Source: Clostridiales bacterium (GTDB taxonomy: Bacteria > Bacillota > Clostridia > Lachnospirales > WQUN01). From it: DNA of 58,829 nt. A program made the translations under genes and the position numbers. The stretch lies in NCBI GenBank assembly GCA_031271295.1, contig JAISVZ010000015.1, positions 1 to 58,829 on the forward strand, given 5' to 3'. Below, in pieces: positions 52,595 through 58,829 of the stretch (position 1 is the stretch's first letter; each line of letters begins with the position of its first letter). A model generated the notes under the pieces. The model ran no database searches, was not told where the DNA came from, and saw only the letters and a list, made by a program, of their open reading frames with translations.

Positions 52595-53347
52595 GTGAAA
52601 GTATTCAGCGTTAAAAAGGAAAAGATTCTTCTTTTCATATACTGTGCGGTTTTGCTTTTGGGAATTATCACAAGTATCGGCAGGGAGGCAGTTCCCACAT
52701 TTAACATGCCGGTTGCGAAAAAAATTGTTGTGGTGGACGCGGGACACGGCGGCTGGGACCCCGGAAAAATAAGCGGCACCGGAACGCAGGAGAAGGACAT
52801 AAACCTATCTATAGCGCTTAAACTGCAAGCGTATCTTGAAAACGGCGGCTCCGTTGTAATGATGACAAGAATTGAGGACGAGGCGCTTGGCGCAAAAAAA
52901 GCCGCCGACATGCGAAACCGAAAAGAAATCGCGAATTTGTCGAAGGCTGATATTATTGTAAGTATTCATCAAAATTCATATCCGAGCGGCTCCGTACGCG
53001 GCGCACAGACATTTTATTTCGCCGAATCCGAAAAATCCAAGCGGCTTGCGCTTTCAATCCAAAATGAATTAGTGGATTTTGTAGACCCGAAGAACGCACG
53101 CAGTATAAAGGATAACAGCAAATATTTTATTTTGAAGCAAACCGCAATACCGGCGGTTATAGTGGAATGCGGGTTTTTAACAAACAGCGCGGAAAGAGGT
53201 CTGCTTACCACCGACGAATACCAGGAAAAAATAGCTTGGGCAATTTACAAGGGGATTATTGCGTATTTTGAACCGGATGGCGATACGCCTATGGCGGAGG
53301 ATTTAACAATGAGCCAAAATTTCGCGAGATTATTTGCGATGCGGTAA
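52595..53347 (+). CDS. cwlD: N-acetylmuramoyl-L-alanine amidase CwlD
   Basis: 250 residues from GTG 52595 (GGAGG 6 bases upstream); earlier starts lack a site. An N-terminal signal anchor (about 10-32) is followed by the amidase-3 zinc fold: VVDAGHGGWDPG (His), EKDINLSIALKLQAYL (Glu), DIIVSIHQNSYPSGSVRGAQ (His) and VIVECGFLTNSAE (Glu). It removes the stem peptide from cortex muramic acid to make muramic-delta-lactam during sporulation. The gene is followed by a terminator and two tRNA genes on the other strand. Confidence 0.9.
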   Translation: MKVFSVKKEKILLFIYCAVLLLGIITSIGREAVPTFNMPVAKKIVVVDAGHGGWDPGKISGTGTQEKDINLSIALKLQAYLENGGSVVMMTRIEDEALGAKKAADMRNRKEIANLSKADIIVSIHQNSYPSGSVRGAQTFYFAESEKSKRLALSIQNELVDFVDPKNARSIKDNSKYFILKQTAIPAVIVECGFLTNSAERGLLTTDEYQEKIAWAIYKGIIAYFEPDGDTPMAEDLTMSQNFARLFAMR

Positions 53348-53354
53348 TAAAAAA

Positions 53355-53391
53355 AAGAAAGGTTAGAGGTATTCTCACCTTTCTTCTTTTA
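53355..53391 (+). terminator. Terminator of cwlD
   Basis: AGAAAGGT, a loop with weak extra pairing (TAGAGGTATTCTC), ACCTTTCT, then T-rich sequence. It also ends just before the 3' end of tRNA-Val on the opposite strand. Confidence 0.75.
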
Positions 53392-53398
53392 TAAAGTA

Positions 53399-53471
53399 TG
53401 GGCGCAGAAGGACTCGAACCTCCGACATCCTGCTTGTAAGGCAGGCGCTCTCCCAGCTGAGCTATGCGCCC
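53399..53471 (-). tRNA. tRNA-Val (TAC)
   Basis: 73 nt. Acceptor stem GGGCGCA/TGCGCCC, D-loop AGCTCAGCTGGGAGAGC, anticodon stem CCTGC/GCAGG with loop CTTACAA (anticodon TAC), T-arm GGAGGTTCGAGTCCTT. Discriminator A; the CCA end is not encoded. Confidence 0.93.
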
Positions 53472-53476
53472 TCAAC

Positions 53477-53550
53477 CGACTCAAAAGGGGCTCGAACCCT
53501 CGACCTCTGGCGTGACAGGCCAGCGCTCTAACCAACTGAGCTATTGAGCC
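53477..53550 (-). tRNA. tRNA-Asp (GTC)
   Basis: 74 nt. Acceptor GGCTCAA/TTGAGTC, D-arm AGCTCAGTTGGTTAGAGC, anticodon stem CTGGC/GCCAG with loop CTGTCAC (anticodon GTC), T-arm with GGTTCGAGCCC, discriminator G. It lies 5 bases upstream of tRNA-Val in the same transcript. Confidence 0.93.
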
Positions 53551-53688
53551 GTAACTCACTTGAAATAAGCTACAGGCGTTATTATACGGTAAGCGGATAC
53601 CCGTGTCAAGCATAAAAAAAGCAAAATTAGCTGAAATTTTTCGGGAATTTTTCGCATGGGATAAATTTCAAGTTAAGCGGTTACGTAT

Positions 53689-55176
53689 TTATTTACTCAT
53701 AGCCTTATTAAGCGCCGCTTTCCAACGGGCGTATTTCTCCTCGCGTTCGGTTTCATCCATGTTTGGAGTAAATATCTTATCCGTTTCCCTGCATTTTTTT
53801 ATTACGTCCATATTTGCGTAAACCCCCGCAGCAATGCCTGCCAAAAATGCCGCGCCTATCGCCGTTGTTTCCGTTACCGCCGGTTTTTCAACATTAATAT
53901 TTAAAATATCCGCTTGAAACTGCATAAGAAAGCTGCTTTTCGAAACGCCGCCGTCCACATTCAAAATTTTCGGTTTAATATTTGTTTCCATTTCCATATA
54001 ATCCAGCACGTCGCGGGTACGGTAGGCAATGGATTCCGCCGCCGCCCTGACAATTTCGTTTTTACCGGAAGAAAGGTTAAGCCCGGTTATTTCGGCGTTG
54101 GCGTACATATCCCAAAACGGCGCGCCAAGCCCGGCGAGTGCCGGTACAAAATACACTCCGCCGGTTGAAGATGTGCTGTTTAAAATTTCATTAAATTCCT
54201 CAACGCCGGATATCAATTTCAAATTGTTAATAAGCCATTCAATAACCGCTCCGGCGGTAAAAACGCTTCCTTCCAGCGCGTAAACGGTTTTGCCGCCCAT
54301 ATTCCAGCCTATTGTTGCAAGCAAATCCTTTTTCGGAATAATGGGTTTTTCGCCGATGTTTTTCAGAATAAAGCAGCCTGTGCCGTATGTATTTTTAACA
54401 TCGCCCGGTGTAAAACATGTTTGCCCGAAAAGCGCGGCGCTTTGATCCCCCGCCGCCGCCATTACCGGTATTTTCGCGCCGAAAAATTTCGCGTCCGCCT
54501 CCCCCAAAAAACCCGAAGTGCTTTTAACATCGGGAAGGATGCTTCTATTTACGCCAAAATAATTAAGCAGGTCGTTGTCCCATTTAAGGGTGTGAATGTT
54601 AAAGAGCATCGTTCTTGAGGCGTTGGTATAATCCGTTGCAAAATTGCCCGTAAGGTTATAAATTAAAAACGAATCCACAGTTCCTATGCGCAGTGCTCCT
54701 TTTTTCAAAAGCTCCTTTGCCTGCGGAACATTGTTAAGTATCCATTCAATTTTGCTTGCGCTGAAATACGGGTCTATACAAAGCCCGGTGCGGTTTCTTA
54801 TCTCCTTCGCGAACGAATCCTCCAAAATCTCGCGGCATCTTTGAGCGGTTCTTTTGCACTGCCATACTATTGCGCCGCAAATGGGTTTTGCGCTTTGCGC
54901 ATCCCACGCCACAACGGTTTCGCGCTGATTCGTAATACCCAGAGCGGCAATTTCAGACGGCGAAATGTTTGCCGCCTTTATTGCCTCGTTTGCGGTTTTT
55001 ATAACATTATCCAAAATTTCGGACGCATCGTGCGAAACCCACGTGCCGTTTTCGTAAATTTGCCTGTGCCCAAGCCCCGCTTGCGATACAGGTTTTCCGG
55101 TATCGTCAAAAATTATGGAACGGGTGCTTGTGGTACCTTGGTCTATTGCCAAAACATAGCTTCTCTTTTCGCCCAT
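53689..55176 (-). CDS. glpK: Glycerol kinase
   Basis: 495 residues, normal length. It phosphorylates glycerol to glycerol-3-phosphate. FGGY-family features: YVLAIDQGTTSTRSIIFDDT at the N-terminus, ALGITNQRETVVAWD and GAIVWQCKRTAQRC (glycerol site), GDQSAALFGQ, NTYGTGCFIL, FVPALAGLGAPFWD and LNVDGGVSKSSFLMQFQADI. It begins 12 bases after the MoxR gene on the same strand with an AGGAGGATTC site. glpF or glpD is not in the window, so the link to MoxR is positional only. Confidence 0.95.
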   Translation of the reverse strand: MGEKRSYVLAIDQGTTSTRSIIFDDTGKPVSQAGLGHRQIYENGTWVSHDASEILDNVIKTANEAIKAANISPSEIAALGITNQRETVVAWDAQSAKPICGAIVWQCKRTAQRCREILEDSFAKEIRNRTGLCIDPYFSASKIEWILNNVPQAKELLKKGALRIGTVDSFLIYNLTGNFATDYTNASRTMLFNIHTLKWDNDLLNYFGVNRSILPDVKSTSGFLGEADAKFFGAKIPVMAAAGDQSAALFGQTCFTPGDVKNTYGTGCFILKNIGEKPIIPKKDLLATIGWNMGGKTVYALEGSVFTAGAVIEWLINNLKLISGVEEFNEILNSTSSTGGVYFVPALAGLGAPFWDMYANAEITGLNLSSGKNEIVRAAAESIAYRTRDVLDYMEMETNIKPKILNVDGGVSKSSFLMQFQADILNINVEKPAVTETTAIGAAFLAGIAAGVYANMDVIKKCRETDKIFTPNMDETEREEKYARWKAALNKAMSK

Positions 55177-55188
55177 ACCGAATCCTCC

Positions 55189-56139
55189 TTATTTTTCCGG
55201 CCAAACTTCGGTGGGCACCGCCACCGCCCGCTTTATATCGTCCACAATTTCGCCAAGCAGCCCCGCTCTGTGGGTTAGCGTCATCATCCTGTGCGGGAAC
55301 ACGTACGGCAAAAGCTTTTGAACATCGTCCGGCGTTACAAAATCCTTGCCGTTTACCGCCGCGCAGCCTTGGGAAGTGCGCATTAAAACAAGCGCCCCGC
55401 GTGAGGATACGCCCGTTTTTATTTTTTCGCTGCGCCTTGTCGCCTCGGTTAAATCCACTATGTAGCGCAAAACGTCGTTGTGCACGTAAATATTTTTAAC
55501 TTCCTTCTGCATTTCGGCAAGCTCCTGCGCGGTAACAACCGGCGCAAGCTCGGCGTACGGGTCGTCCGTAATAAACCTTTTTAGCATGTTTACGCTTTCG
55601 TCCGTAGACGGGTACCCAAGCGAAAGACGCAAAACAAACCTGTCAAGCTGCGCCTCCGGCAACGGGTATGTACCTTGCGTTTCAATAGGGTTTTGCGTTG
55701 CGATAACAAAATAAGGCGCCGCCAAAGCATAAGATACGCCGTCCACGGTTATCTGCTTTTCTTCCATAGATTCAAGCAACGCGGATTGCGTTCTCGGCGT
55801 TGCGCGGTTAATTTCGTCGGCAAGCAGAATGTTTGTAAAAAGCGCGCCTCGCCTGAACTCAAACTCTCCCGTTTTAGGGCTGTAAAAATTTATGCCGGTA
55901 AGCTCCTGCGGCAAAAGGTCCGGAGTAAACTGTACGCGGCTAAACCCCAAGTTAAATGATTTTGCGAGTGATTTCGCCAAAATGGTTTTGCCCGTTCCCG
56001 GCACGTCCTCCAAAAGTACATGCCCGCCCGCAAGCAGAGCGGCCAAAATTAAATCAATTTCCTTTTCCTTGCCGATTATTACCTTGCTGATGTTATCCCT
56101 TACCGCGCCGCATTTTTCCTTAATGAATTCCGCCGGCAT
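55189..56139 (-). CDS. MoxR-family AAA+ ATPase
   Basis: 316 residues from ATG 56139 (AAAGGAGG 7 bases upstream). AAA_3 features: Walker A EDVPGTGKTILAKSLA, FTPDLLPQELTGINFY, Walker B ILLADEINRATPRTQSALLE, sensor-1 FVIATQNPIETQGTYPLPEA and a C-terminal lid ending RRSEKIKTGVSSRGALVLMR. MoxR proteins act as chaperones, usually beside DUF58 and von Willebrand genes, which are absent here; glpK follows instead. A GC-rich hairpin repeat precedes the gene. Confidence 0.9.
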   Translation of the reverse strand: MPAEFIKEKCGAVRDNISKVIIGKEKEIDLILAALLAGGHVLLEDVPGTGKTILAKSLAKSFNLGFSRVQFTPDLLPQELTGINFYSPKTGEFEFRRGALFTNILLADEINRATPRTQSALLESMEEKQITVDGVSYALAAPYFVIATQNPIETQGTYPLPEAQLDRFVLRLSLGYPSTDESVNMLKRFITDDPYAELAPVVTAQELAEMQKEVKNIYVHNDVLRYIVDLTEATRRSEKIKTGVSSRGALVLMRTSQGCAAVNGKDFVTPDDVQKLLPYVFPHRMMTLTHRAGLLGEIVDDIKRAVAVPTEVWPEK

Positions 56140-56164
56140 ATTACCGCCTCCTTTGGCTGCAAGA

Positions 56165-56192
56165 CTGTCAGCGCGGCGTTTTCCCGCGCGCC
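56165..56192. repeat. GC-rich hairpin repeat before moxR
   Basis: GCGCGGCGTTTTCCCGCGC forms a 6-bp stem with a TTTT loop, in the gap between the AraC and MoxR genes. It resembles the blocks at 49145-49232. Confidence 0.55.
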
Positions 56193-56209
56193 CGGCCTTT
56201 TTTATTTTT

Positions 56210-57082
56210 TCATATTGCGTTACTCTTTCTGTATTTGGACGGCGAACAGCCAAAATAGGCGTTAAACATACGGATAAAATAGCTCATGCTGTTAAACCCG
56301 GTATCCACCGCTATGTTAATTAGTTTCTCGTCCGTATCGCAGAGCATGGCAAGAGCTTTGGAAAGCCTTACGCCAATTAAATAATCGATTGGGGATTTTG
56401 CGGTAAAACGCTTGAAAAGCCGCGTAAAATGCCCTTGGCTCATGTTTGCCATTTCCGCAAGTTCCCTTACGGTTATTGGGGAAGCGTAATTGTGGTTTAT
56501 ATATGAAATTATTTCTTTGATTTTTTTGGAGTGGCAGTAATTTGCGGAGCTTTTTTCGTCAAACTCGCCGGATAGGGAAAAAATTGTAGCCAGCATTTCG
56601 TACAAGCACGCCTTACCGAAAATTTCGTAAACGGGCGGCGTTTCCGTAATAAGTGAGTACAATTTATTAAATATGGAAACAACGTTGCCGCCAATTTCGG
56701 ACTGTATCATAAACGGGTTAACATTAAGCCTGTTTTCCTCGAACGGGATTATGTATTTTGTTTGCACAATATCCCCAAGACCGTACACGATATTTGGATG
56801 AAAAACAACCGCTCTGTATTTGAACGGCAAATTGGATTCCGCCTCCGCCATATGCAAGCTGCCGCCGTGAAAAAGCGCGACATCCCCGGCGGATAAAAGC
56901 TTGCGCACGCCGTCAACGCTAACATACGCGCTTCCGGAAATCATAGAAAAAAATTCCCACTCACTGTGACGGTGGCATTCAAGGCGCATATAATTTTCTT
57001 CCGACGCGTGCCACTCGTAGGCGGCAATGGGAAATGTAATGTTGCCGTGGCGCTGTATTTCCCGCATTGTGCTATCCACCAT
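56210..57082 (-). CDS. AraC-family transcriptional regulator
   Basis: 290 residues from ATG 57082 (GGGGTGAT upstream). N-terminal cupin sensor (about 15-100: RLECHRHSEWEFFSMISGSA, then LLSAGDVALFHGGSLHMAE) and C-terminal double HTH (about 190-285: PITVRELAEMANMSQGHFTR, SPIDYLIGVRLSKALAMLCD and the signature FNSMSYFIRMFNAYFGCSPS). Cupin-type AraC regulators often answer to plant sugars. The target operon is not evident. Confidence 0.9.
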   Translation of the reverse strand: MVDSTMREIQRHGNITFPIAAYEWHASEENYMRLECHRHSEWEFFSMISGSAYVSVDGVRKLLSAGDVALFHGGSLHMAEAESNLPFKYRAVVFHPNIVYGLGDIVQTKYIIPFEENRLNVNPFMIQSEIGGNVVSIFNKLYSLITETPPVYEIFGKACLYEMLATIFSLSGEFDEKSSANYCHSKKIKEIISYINHNYASPITVRELAEMANMSQGHFTRLFKRFTAKSPIDYLIGVRLSKALAMLCDTDEKLINIAVDTGFNSMSYFIRMFNAYFGCSPSKYRKSNAI

Positions 57083-57264
57083 TTTATCACCCCACATTAT
57101 AGCTTCTTGATCATTTGCAGATAATTATAACTCATTATCAGAATAGTTCAATAGGCGATGTATTAGATATTAATTTCTATTTCATTTAACTAATTTACCC
57201 AATGATAAGCAGGTTGTAATTGATAGGGTTTTGGTACATAAAAGTTTTACAACTTTCGACGTTA

Positions 57265-57495
57265 TGATTGTGCGCTTATTATTGTAACGGTATTTGAAAT
57301 GATAATAAGTATTGCGCGAAATTATGTTTTTGCACATACCGCAGGCAAAATTGACGTTATTCTCGGTTCGAAGCTTTTTAATCACCTCGTTCACTTGCCG
57401 CTGGCGTATTTTGAAAACCGAAGATGCGGCGATACGGTATCACGGGTACGGGAACTTGAAAATATACGGCGCTTCCTTACCGGTACACCTCTTAC
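57265..57495 (+). pseudogene. HlyB-like type I secretion ABC transporter fragment
   Basis: The frame at about 57265-57495 reads [20 protein letters not shown], then [19 protein letters not shown] and [20 protein letters not shown]. This is the membrane-domain segment of RTX-type secretion ABC transporters (LDVELG...LPLAYFE...[14 protein letters not shown] in the family). It has no start, no ATPase domain and no continuation, so it is a decayed remnant. The flank at about 57083-57264 shows no feature. Confidence 0.75.
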
Positions 57496-57507
57496 AACAA
57501 TTCTTGA

Positions 57508-57925
57508 AATACCCTTACACAGGTTTACAAGAGCGCGGCGCAGCTTTATGAAAACGGGCTTTTGCCGAGGAATGAATATGATAGCTACAAGGCGGATTTA
57601 GATATTGCCGTAAGCGAATACGAATCTCAAAAAATTGCGGCGGATAACCGAAAGGCGGAAAATGAGGAACTGCTTAATTCGCTTCTAAACGAGGCGGCAA
57701 GCCTTAAAATGGATATTAAAATTAAAGAATCTTCAATATTGGCTTTACAATAAATGCATCCTGAGCGGTTGTAAAACCCGCAGACGCTTTGCTTACCATT
57801 GTTCCCGACGGAACAAAGCTTGTTGCGGAAACACTTTTGCTTAACAGGGACAGCGGTTTTGTTAAAGCGGGCAGGAAGCGGTTATAAAGGTTGAAACATA
57901 TCCGTTCCAAAAATTCAAAACCATA
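57508..57925 (+). pseudogene. HlyD-like membrane-fusion protein fragments
   Basis: The first part (about 57515-57753) reads [20 protein letters not shown], then coiled-coil [20 protein letters not shown]. The second part (about 57762-57915, with stop codons and shifts) shows VVKPADALLTIVPDGTKLVA and LLLNRDSGFVKAGQ, the conserved C-terminal HlyD pattern. Together with the HlyB piece it represents a wrecked type I secretion operon, collapsed by deletions to about 650 bp. Confidence 0.72.
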
Positions 57926-58235
57926 ATAAGGAAAGGTAAAAAATGCGAAAAAATATTTTGACAGGCAAAATATTTTTTGCTAAATTATTCTTATCAGTCA
58001 ATTTGATGAAATCTTTTAATAACAAATGATTCAGAAAATCAAACACAAGTATCTTGAAAACAATTATATTTATGAGGCTAATGCAGATAAAATTTTTAAA
58101 ATTCATATTTGTGTAGCATAGCTGTTAATGATTATTTTGCTATCTTTTACGGCATTTACAAAAGATAATCCATTTAATTCCGAAACAACTTTTTTGGAAA
58201 CAGCGTTAACCTGAAATTTTAAGGAGGGAATAGCA
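57926..58235. other. AT-rich gap before WG lipoprotein
   Basis: 310 bases. A possible 28-codon ORF starts at ATG 57943 (GGAAAGG upstream) but has no recognisable content. No consensus promoter is evident. The AAGGAGGG site for the next gene lies at its right end. Confidence 0.45.
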
Positions 58236-58718
58236 GTGAAAAAACTCTTATATTTTATAGTGACGTTGGTCTTCTCTTTTAGTTTTTCAGGGTGTGCTAA
58301 TGGCACTGTAGCTACAAACAGGCATTCTGAATTAAATGTACAAAGCCAAGAAGATCCTTCAGAAGCGACAAATAAAAAAACAAATGGCGCATCCATTGAA
58401 ATTCAGAGTACTGAAATTTCTGTTGCTCCCCAAGAATTAGATACAGAAGCAACGAAAGAAAGCAATAACGAACATAGCTCTGATGAAAGCCAAACTGCAA
58501 AAAAATATATTGAAATTGTGCCTTGTATATATGATTATGTAGGAAATTTCTCGGAGGGGCTGGCAAGTGTTAAGACCGGAGTGGTGGCAACCGTAGAGAT
58601 TGGTGATGATGAAGGTGGTAAATATGGATATATTGATAAACGCGGTACTGTTGTAATACCTTTTAAATATGACGTTGCTTTCTCTTTTTCGGAGGGGTTG
58701 GCGAGTGTTAAAACCTAA
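58236..58718 (+). CDS. WG-repeat lipoprotein, C-terminally truncated
   Basis: 160 residues, GTG start with AAGGAGGG 8 bases upstream. Signal peptide with lipobox FSGC (Cys20), a Ser/Glu/Thr-rich linker (about 25-90), then WG repeats: [36 protein letters not shown] and a second [12 protein letters not shown] that stops in mid-repeat at TAA. A complete WG protein would have several more units, so the gene is probably truncated or frame-broken. Sequence after the stop does not continue the repeat on any frame I can see. Confidence 0.7.
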   Translation: MKKLLYFIVTLVFSFSFSGCANGTVATNRHSELNVQSQEDPSEATNKKTNGASIEIQSTEISVAPQELDTEATKESNNEHSSDESQTAKKYIEIVPCIYDYVGNFSEGLASVKTGVVATVEIGDDEGGKYGYIDKRGTVVIPFKYDVAFSFSEGLASVKT

Positions 58719-58745
58719 ACTCCCGATGACTTTTGACACATACAT

Positions 58746-58829
58746 CTATTGGGTTAAAAACTCTTCATAAACACTTTCGGTCAAACCAAACTCAATAAGT
58801 ATTGATTTTTGAAGTTTGGATAACGGAGT
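58746..58829 (-). CDS. Partial CDS entering from the right edge
   Basis: The minus-strand frame from the window end reads TPLSKLQKSILIEFGLTESV, then YEEFLTQ, and stops at TAG (58748-58746). Only the last 27 residues are inside the window. It could be the C-terminus of a transposase or other mobile gene whose insertion cut the WG lipoprotein, but this cannot be decided here. Confidence 0.35.
   Translation of the reverse strand, partial: TPLSKLQKSILIEFGLTESVYEEFLTQ

Noticed and set aside
57943..58029. 28-codon peptide gene after HlyD remnants
   Set aside because: Only a moderate ribosome site supports it; content is low-complexity and it lies in decayed sequence.

Overview
The window reads as a chromosomal segment of an uncultured, spore-forming, anaerobic, plant-fibre-degrading Clostridia-type Firmicute. 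Evidence seen in the sequence: spoVB, sigH, mecA and cwlD homologues (endospore former); strong AGGAGG-type ribosome sites and TTGACA/TATAAT promoters; a three-part NuoE/NuoF/NuoG-like soluble redox complex of the kind found in anaerobes; and carbohydrate transporters plus mannan/glucan enzymes. No phage structural genes or complete transposase are visible.

Layout. 1-922: no gene, but a perfect 40-bp palindrome, one copy of a ~390-bp palindromic element and a small hairpin repeat. 923-5545: two sugar-ABC permeases, an HlyD-like adaptor, a MacB/FtsX-like protein and a VOC protein. 5581-13298: two direct copies of a ~287-bp repeat that looks like a type I toxin-antitoxin locus (small hydrophobic peptide plus convergent antisense RNA). 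The left copy has a broken peptide; the right copy has intact consensus promoters. Between them lies an accessory island: a WG-repeat protein, three small glycine-rich or membrane-associated proteins of unknown function, a secreted protein, a large transmembrane Ser/Thr kinase and a divergent XRE regulator. 13510-20997: SpoVB, an S1 protein, a cytoplasmic GH9, an enolase-superfamily enzyme, MecA, SigH and a ZIP transporter. 21155-30135: NfeD, flotillin, NuoE-like, DUF3795, VapBC, NuoF-like and a giant FAD/Fe-S subunit, all on the minus strand; the last three redox genes resemble a Sporomusa-type (Stn) bifurcating transhydrogenase. 30341-35529: PadR/HAAS pair and an LplABC-type oligosaccharide importer. 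35839-43815: TPR protein, IMP dehydrogenase, nucleotidyltransferase, GlmM, MtnN, NodB-type lipoprotein, and an APH-like kinase broken by an in-frame amber codon. 43816-45664: no gene; two inverted copies of the ~390-bp palindromic element with 40/41-bp tandem arrays. 45665-51887: DAHP synthase and a complete mannan-disaccharide route. 51915-57082: DUF1836, CwlD, tRNA-Val, tRNA-Asp, GlpK, MoxR and an AraC regulator. 57083-58829: decayed HlyB/HlyD remnants, a truncated WG-repeat lipoprotein and a gene fragment at the edge.

How the genes work together. The clearest pathway is cytoplasmic mannan use: beta-mannosidase (GH2), cellobiose/mannobiose 2-epimerase and a GH130 phosphorylase turn mannobiose into mannosyl-glucose, then mannose-1-phosphate and glucose. 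The LplABC importer and the unsecreted GH9 fit the same diet, but no ABC ATPase is encoded here, so a shared ATPase elsewhere is inferred. The redox complex would balance NADH, NADPH and ferredoxin pools.

The most unusual material is non-coding or accessory: the duplicated type I toxin/antisense repeat bracketing the kinase island, the palindromic element family with attached minisatellites, and in-frame minisatellites (unit lengths all multiples of three) inside at least five unrelated genes.
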